NCBI RefSeq assembly: GCF_900115155.1
Contig: NZ_FOVM01000011.1
Location: forward strand, 34,608 to 98,607
Origin: Mycetocola miduiensis
GTDB taxonomy: Bacteria; Actinomycetota; Actinomycetes; Actinomycetales; Microbacteriaceae
Direction of reading: 5' to 3'
Length of the DNA stretch: 64,000 bases
A program made the translations under genes and the position numbers. The notes beneath the pieces were generated by a model. The model was given only the letters and a program-made list of their open reading frames with translations, was not told the origin of the DNA and did not search any database. Every line of letters starts with the position of its first letter. Positions within the stretch are counted from its first letter, which is position 1. Shown here one piece after another: positions 57,054 to 64,000 of this stretch.

Positions 57054-58358
57054 ATGTCAGCACCGACCGTCGTCGAAGCCCCGAGCGGCCCGTGGTATCG
57101 GGGAGCGACGAAGAACCAATGGCGCGCATTCGCCGGCGCATATCTGGGCTGGATGCTGGACGTGATGGACCTCATCATCTTCTCCTTCGTCATCAGCTAC
57201 GTGATCGCTGAATTCGGAGCGGATGCCGGGGCGGCGGGACTCGTGGCCTCCGGTACTCTTATCGCGTCGGCCTTCGGCGGGATTGTGTTCGGTTTCCTCG
57301 CCGACCGTATCGGTCGCACAAAGTCGATGATGTTGAGCATCCTCTGCTATTCAATCGGCACTCTCTTGTGCGGTTTCGCCCCTAACCTCCAGATGCTCTT
57401 CGTTTTCCGGATCATCGTTGGCCTCGGCGTTGGCGGCGAGTGGGGGGCCGGCGCGGCGCTTGTCTCAGAAACCTGGCCCGCGCGCCACCGCGGCAAGGTC
57501 ATGGCATGGGTGCAGAGTGCATTCGCGACTGGTTACGCGCTTGCCGCAGTCGTCGCGGCAATCGCCATTCCGCTGGGAGGCTGGCGCTGGGCGTTCTTCG
57601 TGGGCGTGATTCCAGCGATCCTTGCCTTCTGGGTGCGGCACAACACGGAAGAATCGGACATCTGGAAAAAGACCCAGCGCGTGAGCGCCGCGGGTGCCGT
57701 GAAGAAGTTGTTCGCCGAGCATCGTCGGGTCGTGCTGGCTTGCCTGGGATTCACCGCGGCCGCGTCCTGCGGTTATTGGGGCTTGTTCACCTGGGTCCCG
57801 AGCTATCTTTCCACGCCGACCGCCGATGGCGGGCAAGGATTGGATTTGCTGAAATCCACCACCTGGATCATCATCATGCAAGTCGGAGCGGCCGCAGGTT
57901 TCATCAGCTTCGGGTACATCTCTGACCGGATCGGCCGGCGAAAGACCTTCATGTTCTTCTTCGTCGCGGCCGCGGTCATGGTTCCCGTGTTCATGCTGGT
58001 CAGAGGGGATGTGGCGGTCATCATTTTCGGCGCATGCATGGCCTTCGTTGGCACGGGCTTCTATAGCGGCTTCGGACCGACCTTTGCGGAGCTCTTCCCC
58101 ACGGAGATCCGAGCTTTCGCGCAAGGTTTCATTTACAACACGGGTCGGGCCATCAGTGCGCTTGCGCCGGCCATGGTTGGATTCCTGCTCCTGACATTCG
58201 GCCCGACTGTGGCTCTCGGCAGCACCGCAGGCTTCTATCTCCTCGCGGCGATCCTGGTGTTCTTCTTCCTGCCGGAGACCCGCGGTAAGGTACTCGAATC
58301 TGATTCGGTCGAATCATCCAGCCCTGCCACAAATGGGGGAACCGGGGTGGCGGCGTGA
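57054..58358 (+). CDS. MFS metabolite carrier (aromatic-acid/MHS-like)
   Basis: 434 residues, twelve helices. DVMDLIIFSFVISYVIAEFG and GFLADRIGRTKSMM (motif A), VGLGVGGEWGAGAALVSETW, and PTEIRAFAQGFIYNTGRAIS. The pattern is that of carboxylate or aromatic-acid:H+ symporters. GGAGAG precedes ATG 57054. It overlaps the second hydratase gene (GTGA). Confidence 0.88.
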   Translation: MSAPTVVEAPSGPWYRGATKNQWRAFAGAYLGWMLDVMDLIIFSFVISYVIAEFGADAGAAGLVASGTLIASAFGGIVFGFLADRIGRTKSMMLSILCYSIGTLLCGFAPNLQMLFVFRIIVGLGVGGEWGAGAALVSETWPARHRGKVMAWVQSAFATGYALAAVVAAIAIPLGGWRWAFFVGVIPAILAFWVRHNTEESDIWKKTQRVSAAGAVKKLFAEHRRVVLACLGFTAAASCGYWGLFTWVPSYLSTPTADGGQGLDLLKSTTWIIIMQVGAAAGFISFGYISDRIGRRKTFMFFFVAAAVMVPVFMLVRGDVAVIIFGACMAFVGTGFYSGFGPTFAELFPTEIRAFAQGFIYNTGRAISALAPAMVGFLLLTFGPTVALGSTAGFYLLAAILVFFFLPETRGKVLESDSVESSSPATNGGTGVAA

Positions 58359-59140
58359 CCTCGTCCCGTAGCTGCGAGATGGGGGATGCCCTGCTTGAGG
58401 CATACAGCTCCGGCGTGCCCGTGGCACCGCTCACCTCGAATGGCCCTGAGTTGAGCGTCCAGGACGCGTACGACATCCAGCTGCACCAGGTCGCCGCCTG
58501 GAAGGCCGCCGGCCGAGCGGTCGTGGGGTACAAAGTGGGACTTACGTCTCGCGCTATGCAGCAGCAGCTCGGTGTCGATCAGCCTGACTTCGGACACCTC
58601 TTCGACGACATGGGGCTTGATCCCGAAGTTCCGGTAAGTCTGGGTGGATACATCGCGCCCAGAATCGAACCCGAAATTTCCTTCGTGCTGAAAAGCGACC
58701 TGAAAGGGCCAGGACTCTCCGCCGAGGACGTGGCGGGTGCCGTGGACTATGCCGTTCTCTCACTGGAAATCATCGACTCGCGCATTGCGAACTGGCGAAT
58801 CAAGCTTGCCGACACGATCGCGGACAATGCGTCCTCCGGGGCATTCCTCATCGGCTCCGAGAGAATCCGGCTCGAAGAAGTCGATCTGGCCGCAGTCGAG
58901 GTGGTTCTGCGACGTAATGGCGAGGTCGTCGGCACGGGTGTGGGGTCGGATGTGCTGGGCCACCCGATCGAGGGTGCGGTTTGGCTGGCGAACCAACTTG
59001 GAGCACTCGGGCAACGGTTGGAAGCTGGATCGATAATAATGGCGGGTTCGATTACAGCAGCAGTGGCCGTCGCCCCGAGCGACACGATCAGTGCTGAATT
59101 CAGCGGACTTGGCGGGATCACCGCACGTTTCACTGAGTAG
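58355..59140 (+). CDS. 2-keto-4-pentenoate hydratase-family protein
   Basis: 261 residues, stand-alone MhpD-like fold with metal ligands Glu105/Glu107 (RIEPEI) and Glu138 (LEIIDSR). A paralogue of the hydratase half of the fusion gene. Translationally coupled to the MFS carrier, so it probably acts on what is imported. Confidence 0.85.
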   Translation: MTSSRSCEMGDALLEAYSSGVPVAPLTSNGPELSVQDAYDIQLHQVAAWKAAGRAVVGYKVGLTSRAMQQQLGVDQPDFGHLFDDMGLDPEVPVSLGGYIAPRIEPEISFVLKSDLKGPGLSAEDVAGAVDYAVLSLEIIDSRIANWRIKLADTIADNASSGAFLIGSERIRLEEVDLAAVEVVLRRNGEVVGTGVGSDVLGHPIEGAVWLANQLGALGQRLEAGSIIMAGSITAAVAVAPSDTISAEFSGLGGITARFTE

Positions 59141-59223
59141 CGCGACATGCCATTGGGGGTGTATTTTGCCGCCCCTATGTAACGTGGCGTGGCTGGTCCT
59201 CGCGCACGATCAATCGGAAAATT

Positions 59224-59280
59224 GAGGCCCGGACCCGCAGGATTCTGCGAGTCCGGGCCTCTTTTCGTGCCCCTCTCGAC
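59224..59280 (+). terminator. Terminator repeat, copy 2
   Basis: Same 57 bp as at 54201 with a few substitutions; stem 59225-59260 and T-run. Ends the MFS-hydratase transcript. Confidence 0.9.
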
Positions 59281-59370
59281 CTCTGACCACCAGAAGTCCT
59301 GTCCCTTTACAACCGATCGACCCGTCACGTACCCTCTGTGTCATTGCCACGAAGACGTGGAGGTCAGATC

Positions 59371-61206
59371 ATGAAAACTCGCCGGATCGCCGCCCTGTCG
59401 ATCGCCTTTCTCGTGTTCGGGTCGGTGACGGTTCCTTCCGCCGTGCTGGCCGAGGGCATCCGTCCCTCTCCGACGCCGTCTCCGACTCCGGGTGAGGTGG
59501 CCCCGAACTACAAGAATCCCCTCGACCTGCGGTTACCCGGCGGCGAGCAAGCGGTGAGCTGCGCGGACCCCGACGTGATCCGCGGGCAGGAGCCCGGTGA
59601 CATCAACTGGTACCTGTATTGCACGTCCGACCCGCTGACCGAAGACGAGGTTTCGGAGGTTCCGGGAGCCACGGTATTCCACAACATTCCGACCTTCCGG
59701 TCAACCGACCTAGTTCACTGGACGTACGTCGGAGACGCGTTCGCGACCAAGCCGGCCTGGGTCACCGGCGGGATGTGGGCGCCCGACATCGCATACGTGG
59801 ACGGGCAGTACCTCCTCTACTACGCGGCCTCGGAAACAACCCTTCCCGGCGGCGCATCGGCCGTCGGTGTCGCGACCAGTGACAACCCAACCGGGCCATG
59901 GACCGACAGTGGCACGCCCGTTGTCGAGCCGGCCTCCGGTGGGCAGTGGCGGTTCGACCCGGAGTTCCTGTCAGTCGGCGGAACCAACTACCTCTACTTC
60001 GGCAGCTATTTCGGCGGCATCTTCGTGCGTGAACTTTCCGACAATGGGCTTACGTCCGACCCAGCCACCGAGCAGGCGATCGCCATCTCCAACCGCTATG
60101 AGGGCACGGAAATCATCGAGCACGACGGTTGGTTCTACTTTTTCGGCTCAGCAACCAATTGCTGCGATGGCCCCCTGACCGGATACTCAGTCTTCGCGGC
60201 CCGGTCCGAGAGCCCCCTGGGTCCCTTCCTCGACGAGCACGGCGTGTCGATCCTCGAAGGTCGTGTCGGTGGCACGCCAGTGATCACTCAGAACGGGAAT
60301 CGCTGGGTCGGCACCGGGCACAACACCGTGTTCACAGACGTCAGCGGCCAGGACTGGACGATCTACCACGCCGTCGACCAGTACGACCCGTACTTCGTGA
60401 ACGATGTGGGCTTGACGAAGCGGCCGGCGTTACTCGATCCGATCGACTGGGTGAACGGCTGGCCTGTTTTGCGCGGAGGCAAAGGGCCGTCGGACGAGCC
60501 GATGCCTGGCCCGGTAGCCCAGCCGGGCCAGGTGACCGCGTACCAGCCGGAGTCCCCTGAAGATCAAGAGCCTGGACGCCGCTACGCCAAGCTCTCCGAC
60601 CAGTTCGGTGGGAAGAAGCCCGACAACCAGTGGACCTGGGTGCGGCCGCCCGACCCGTCAACCTACGCGGTGCGACACGGGGAACTGACCTGGCAGATGC
60701 AGAACGCCGACCTTCATCCGGAGTCGGGAACGCCGTTGGCTTCGGTCCTGACCGAACCGGCGCCACAGGGCGACTTTGTCGTCGAAACCAAGGTGAGCAC
60801 CACGATCCCCGCCGAGGGATGCTGCCAGAACTACGTGCAGGGCGGCATCCTGATCTACGGCGACGACGGCAACTACGTCAAGCTCGTGGTCGTGTCGATC
60901 TGGGAGACCCGGCAGACCGAGTTCGGCAAAGAGGTCACTCCGGTTCCGGAAGGCTATCCAAACTACGGCAACACCGTCGTCGGCCCCGTTGGTGATGAAA
61001 CTTACCTACGCATCGTGCGCCAGCAGGTCGGCGACACGGACGTGTATACGCCGTACACGAGCCCCGATGGGAAGAATTGGGACCGTGGCGGTGCCTGGAC
61101 CCACGACTTGGGAGACCAGCCGCGGATCGGCCTCGTATCGATGGGTGGTTCTGGCGATTTCGAGACGAGCTTCGACTACGTGCGGGTGAGCGCCCTGAAG
61201 CGTTGA
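59371..61206 (+). CDS. Secreted GH43-family glycoside hydrolase
   Basis: 611 residues. Signal peptide (AALSIAFLVFGSVTVPSAVL, cut after VLA), a Ser/Pro/Thr linker, five-blade GH43 propeller (general-base Asp in SCADPDVI, WAPDIAYVDGQYLLYY, acid Glu in YEGTEIIEHDGWFYFF, VGTGHNTVFTD), then a C-terminal beta-sandwich (about 410-610) like the LamG/xylosidase accessory domain. It acts on arabinose- or xylose-containing polymers outside the cell. GGAGG precedes ATG 59371. No sugar importer is adjacent. Confidence 0.88.
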   Translation: MKTRRIAALSIAFLVFGSVTVPSAVLAEGIRPSPTPSPTPGEVAPNYKNPLDLRLPGGEQAVSCADPDVIRGQEPGDINWYLYCTSDPLTEDEVSEVPGATVFHNIPTFRSTDLVHWTYVGDAFATKPAWVTGGMWAPDIAYVDGQYLLYYAASETTLPGGASAVGVATSDNPTGPWTDSGTPVVEPASGGQWRFDPEFLSVGGTNYLYFGSYFGGIFVRELSDNGLTSDPATEQAIAISNRYEGTEIIEHDGWFYFFGSATNCCDGPLTGYSVFAARSESPLGPFLDEHGVSILEGRVGGTPVITQNGNRWVGTGHNTVFTDVSGQDWTIYHAVDQYDPYFVNDVGLTKRPALLDPIDWVNGWPVLRGGKGPSDEPMPGPVAQPGQVTAYQPESPEDQEPGRRYAKLSDQFGGKKPDNQWTWVRPPDPSTYAVRHGELTWQMQNADLHPESGTPLASVLTEPAPQGDFVVETKVSTTIPAEGCCQNYVQGGILIYGDDGNYVKLVVVSIWETRQTEFGKEVTPVPEGYPNYGNTVVGPVGDETYLRIVRQQVGDTDVYTPYTSPDGKNWDRGGAWTHDLGDQPRIGLVSMGGSGDFETSFDYVRVSALKR

Positions 61207-61267
61207 CCCCACAGGACTGACCAACCCCGGCTTGATGCTCGAAACGACTAGGTCGCCCTGGGGCCGG

Positions 61268-61579
61268 TCAGTCTCCATTCGCACTGGTCGCTTCGGGCGG
61301 ACGGGCCGCATCGTCGATCCACACCTCGACGCCGAAGCCCTCAGCGCCGAGATCCACGAGTTTGCCGGTGAGGGTCACTGGCTGGCCGACCAGTGAGCGG
61401 AGCGGCTCGACAGCCGCCGGCCCATAGACCGGAACCGCCGACCCGTCCGGCCGTTCGAGTTCGTAGACGAGTCCCGGCCGGTTTCCCGGTCCCGCGCCGC
61501 CACCCCGGCGACGCAGGATGCCACGAAGCGTCTCCTCCGGTTCCGGCCTCTCCGAGTACCAGGTGTTAGAAGCGGACAT
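61268..61579 (-). CDS. Small protein coupled to the S8 protease gene
   Basis: 103 residues, beta-rich, no signal peptide: GLVYELERPDGSAVPVYG, LVGQPVTLTGKLVDLGAEGF. OB-like strands are possible. Its ATG lies inside the last codons of the protease (14-bp overlap), so it is translated from the same mRNA. Function unknown. Confidence 0.7.
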   Translation of the reverse strand: MSASNTWYSERPEPEETLRGILRRRGGGAGPGNRPGLVYELERPDGSAVPVYGPAAVEPLRSLVGQPVTLTGKLVDLGAEGFGVEVWIDDAARPPEATSANGD

Positions 61580-63398
61580 GCGCCGCCCAGTACACCGATG
61601 GCCTGATGAACGGGATCCGGTAACCCCGAATCCTCAGTTTCCAGGTGCCCGCGTCCACCCCATCCGTCACCCTGGCACGCTCGAAGACACTCGGGATGGA
61701 GATGCTCGATGCCCGAGTGCCTCCGCCCGGATCGAGCAGGTACAGGTCAACGTCACTGTGCCAGTCCAGTTCGAAACCGAAAAAGCGGATGCCGCCTTCC
61801 GGCCACCACAGCGCGGCATCCAGCATGCGGGCGCGCCGCGCGATGGACAGTGGGATGTCGATGTTCTGCCGCTCTCCGACCGTGACTTTGCCCCACCACG
61901 CCGTTCCGTTGGTCGGCAGTTGCAGCTTGCCGGCTCCGCTTGTGTTGTCGAACGGGTACGGGTCCTGCCCGGAGAGGATCATCTGGGCGTAGACCTGGCC
62001 CGGGTCGATGCTGCCGGTCGGCCGCCGCAGCCAGTTGCGCAACAGCGCCGCGGCTCCTGCCGCGTACGGGGTGGCGCCGCTCGTGCCGGTGAAGATCCGG
62101 CGGGCGGAGTCGGAGGCGTTGCTGGCGGTCTCGGTGTTCGTCGGCGCCTGGATGTCGGGTTTGAACCGGTTGTCCGCGGCCGGCCCGCGACTCTGGCTGG
62201 CGACCTGGTTACCGGATGCGACATCAAAGTTTCCGACGCCGATCACCTTGTGCGCGACAGCCGGGACGTTGACTGTGTTGGCGCCGGGGCCGTTGTTACC
62301 GTTCGCCGCGATGATCACGGCTCCGGCATCGAACGCACTGTCGGCGGCCAGCGAGATCGCATCCGTCGACCCGCCCGAGCCCTGCATCTCGGCGACGATG
62401 ACCCGGTCAAGCACCCGCACGGCGTTCTCGAACGCTCGCACCGAGGCGGTGGTGCTCAGAAAGCCGGTGCAGGCGCCGCTGGAATCCGTCGTCGACGGGT
62501 ACACCTTCCAGCTGTCAAGAGTGATCGCAGTGACACCGCGGAACGCGTTGCCCTGGCGTGAGTTCGCGCTGATGATTGCCGCGCTGGACGTGCCATGGTT
62601 CCAGCAGTCATCAATGGGATTGAGGGTGTTACCGGTGTTGCAGTTCGCCCCACCGTTGACGCAGTCACGCATGAAGTCGATGTGCGTGGGGCTGTTGAAC
62701 AGCACATGGGTGCGACGAATACCCGTATCGAGTAGCCCAATCCACCCGGACGTCAGTCCCAGGTTGAAGTACGGATCTGTGTCCATCGCGGCGCGACCGT
62801 CTACGACATCGTCCTGTGGCGGCGCATCCTCGGATTCCTCGGGCTGAAGGTAGAGAACCTCCTCATCCTCGGCCAGTTCGGCGACCGCTTTCAACGGCAG
62901 GTCGACGCTCATCGCACGGATCAGCCAGAAGGTGTCCAGAATCTTGGCATCGTGGCGGTTCAGCCGTTCGGTGAGCCGCCGGTAGTCCTTATCGCGCGCG
63001 CGCTCGATCTCCCCGGCCAGAGCCTCGGCCCGCTCCATTTTGCGCGCGTTCTCCGTGTGCTCGCGCGGCTCCTCCACGTCGGGTTCCGGGAATCGGGGGA
63101 TCACGAGGTCGTCCCGGAACGACACGACGACGGTAGCCCTGTCATCGGGTCGCTCGTCGAGCCAGCGCTGGAGCAGCGGATGGATTTTCTGCCGAGGGTC
63201 CCGAGGGTCTGGAGGCTCCATAAGCTCTTCGCCGGTCCGCTTCTCCTCGATCGGAGCGTCGCTGACCGCATCCTTCGGCAGGGCAGTCGCCTCGTAGCGA
63301 CCGACCTCCCCGTTTTCGATGGTCGCTGAGTGGATGATGCCCTCTTCGTCCTCCCAGCCGGTGAGTTCCTCCGAGAAGTTCTTCTTGCCTGCAGCCAT
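61566..63398 (-). CDS. Subtilisin-like S8 serine peptidase without a signal peptide
   Basis: 610 residues. Acidic N-terminal region (about 1-190) then an S8 domain with catalytic Asp in GLLDTGIRR (about 224), His in CWNHGTSSAA (about 268), oxyanion Asn in AANGNNG and Ser in GTSGATPYAAGAA (about 440). A C-terminal beta domain (WHSDVDLYLLDPGGG) resembles a pre-peptidase/PPC fold. No signal peptide is seen. AGGAGC precedes ATG 63398. Confidence 0.88.
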   Translation of the reverse strand: MAAGKKNFSEELTGWEDEEGIIHSATIENGEVGRYEATALPKDAVSDAPIEEKRTGEELMEPPDPRDPRQKIHPLLQRWLDERPDDRATVVVSFRDDLVIPRFPEPDVEEPREHTENARKMERAEALAGEIERARDKDYRRLTERLNRHDAKILDTFWLIRAMSVDLPLKAVAELAEDEEVLYLQPEESEDAPPQDDVVDGRAAMDTDPYFNLGLTSGWIGLLDTGIRRTHVLFNSPTHIDFMRDCVNGGANCNTGNTLNPIDDCWNHGTSSAAIISANSRQGNAFRGVTAITLDSWKVYPSTTDSSGACTGFLSTTASVRAFENAVRVLDRVIVAEMQGSGGSTDAISLAADSAFDAGAVIIAANGNNGPGANTVNVPAVAHKVIGVGNFDVASGNQVASQSRGPAADNRFKPDIQAPTNTETASNASDSARRIFTGTSGATPYAAGAAALLRNWLRRPTGSIDPGQVYAQMILSGQDPYPFDNTSGAGKLQLPTNGTAWWGKVTVGERQNIDIPLSIARRARMLDAALWWPEGGIRFFGFELDWHSDVDLYLLDPGGGTRASSISIPSVFERARVTDGVDAGTWKLRIRGYRIPFIRPSVYWAAHVRF

Positions 63399-63565
63399 GA
63401 CCGTGCTCCTGTCCACCGTCTGAGCCCTGCCGCCACAAGGGTGCGGCCCAATACGCCACCGTAGAAATTGCCGCGTTACCGCCGCGTTACTGCCGGGAAC
63501 ACGAAGGCGATTTCGGTGACTCGCCCGCTCGAAGCAATGTCGGTGGTCGGGTGTTCACTTGTGGC

Positions 63566-64000
63566 ATGGAAAGCAACGATGCTCCAGATGAAACCGGCGA
63601 CGGCGAAGTGCCCGCGAACGAGTTGCCGTTGCCGGCCCTGGTTGCCGAGACCTGCAGTGCGATGCTGGACGCGGTCGCGATGATCGACCGGATTGAGGCG
63701 AAGCAGGATGCGTGGAAGGTCGAGTTCCTCGATCAGGCCCGCCGGATCGCGGAGACCACGAATCATGGTCTGGTCACGGTGGGGTCGAAACTGACCGAAA
63801 CCCAGCAGCGGGAGATGGTGCGGCGCTCGTTCGTCGCGGAGGTGGCTGGGGTGCTTCGCATCCCGGAGGTCACCGCGGGCCGGTTGATCGATGACAGTGC
63901 TGTGCTGATGGACCGGTTGCCGGCAACATTGGCTGCTCTTCGCGAGGGAGAGATCAGTCTTCGTCATGCCCGGGTGATCGTCGACCAGGTCGCGACCCTC
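63566..64000 (+). CDS. DUF222/13E12-type HNH endonuclease (3' end outside window)
   Basis: The first 145 residues: an acidic N-terminus, AETCSAMLDAVAMIDRIEAK, a DUF222 helical part (VRRSFVAEVAGVLRIPEVTA, ATLAALREGEISLRHARVIV) that normally precedes a C-terminal HNH nuclease. These genes are multicopy, mobile-element-like repeats in Actinobacteria. The frame runs off the window at 64000. Confidence 0.85.
   Translation, partial: MESNDAPDETGDGEVPANELPLPALVAETCSAMLDAVAMIDRIEAKQDAWKVEFLDQARRIAETTNHGLVTVGSKLTETQQREMVRRSFVAEVAGVLRIPEVTAGRLIDDSAVLMDRLPATLAALREGEISLRHARVIVDQVATL

Noticed and set aside
54201..59280. Composite transposon bounded by the terminator repeats
   Set aside because: No transposase, inverted ends or target duplication is visible; the repeats are terminators, so only recombination between them is proposed.

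Overview
The window is high-GC actinobacterial chromosome, most likely from the family Microbacteriaceae. The signs are the very frequent GGATGC/GCATCC words, actinobacterial families (DUF3263, DUF3027, DUF4032, DUF6226, DUF4349, WXG100, FolP2-type DHPS, DtxR/IdeR, DUF222 HNH), leaderless or GTG starts, and class Ib ribonucleotide reductase. The genus cannot be fixed from sequence alone. Nothing looks like a plasmid or prophage; most of the window is core genome with a few accessory patches.

Layout. 1-5.8 kb: end of an rRNA 2'-O-methyltransferase, a DUF4032 kinase-like protein, a sugar-ABC ATPase, a membrane-anchored DsbA-like protein and a ThrE-type amino-acid exporter. 5.8-6.7 kb: tRNA-Thr and a degraded patch in which a LuxR-type gene and a cupin gene have both lost their 5' ends. 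6.7-12.5 kb: DUF606 transporter, nitroreductase, msrB, DUF3263, LytR_C protein, cold-shock protein, groEL under a double CIRCE-type control region, and a WXG100 protein. 12.8-15.2 kb: two-component system. 15.4-19.2 kb: FolP2-type protein with a RibD-like reductase, and a large helicase-associated protein. 19.4-24.9 kb: cold-shock/DUF3027 pair, serC, DtxR-family regulator, NlpC/P60 hydrolase with a long leader, a gene-free patch with a strong terminator, and an HNH endonuclease. 25-31.4 kb: VOC protein, tRNA-Arg, a vanadium-haloperoxidase pseudogene, DUF6226 protein, and a 1,258-residue helicase-nuclease-like protein whose catalytic motifs are degenerate. 31.5-38.6 kb: mscL, FmdB, 5-FTHF cyclo-ligase, galU, RimJ-like GNAT, a GlpR-type membrane protein, tRNA-Ala, ppk2, Fpg/Nei glycosylase and small proteins. 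38.8-43.3 kb: DUF445, DUF4349, FMN reductase, MFS. 43.4-47.5 kb: nrdHIEF preceded by NrdR-like and DnaA-box-like sites.

48-59.3 kb is the accessory part. A polyamine-type ABC importer operon is read leftward from a shared control region with a FadR-type regulator plus a soluble Cache-domain protein. Next to it lies a roughly 5 kb carboxylate/meta-cleavage-like module: a tautomerase-hydratase fusion, IclR regulator, cupin, MFS carrier and a second hydratase. The module sits between two 57-bp direct copies of the same terminator. 59.4-64 kb: secreted GH43 glycosidase, a cytoplasmic-looking S8 protease overlapping a small partner gene, and the start of a DUF222/HNH gene running off the window.

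The strongest candidates for something new are the degenerate helicase-nuclease (27.3-31.1 kb), the regulator-Cache-importer cassette (48.1-53.9 kb), the tautomerase-hydratase fusion in its repeat-flanked module, and a possible small RNA or attenuator at 24.14-24.30 kb.
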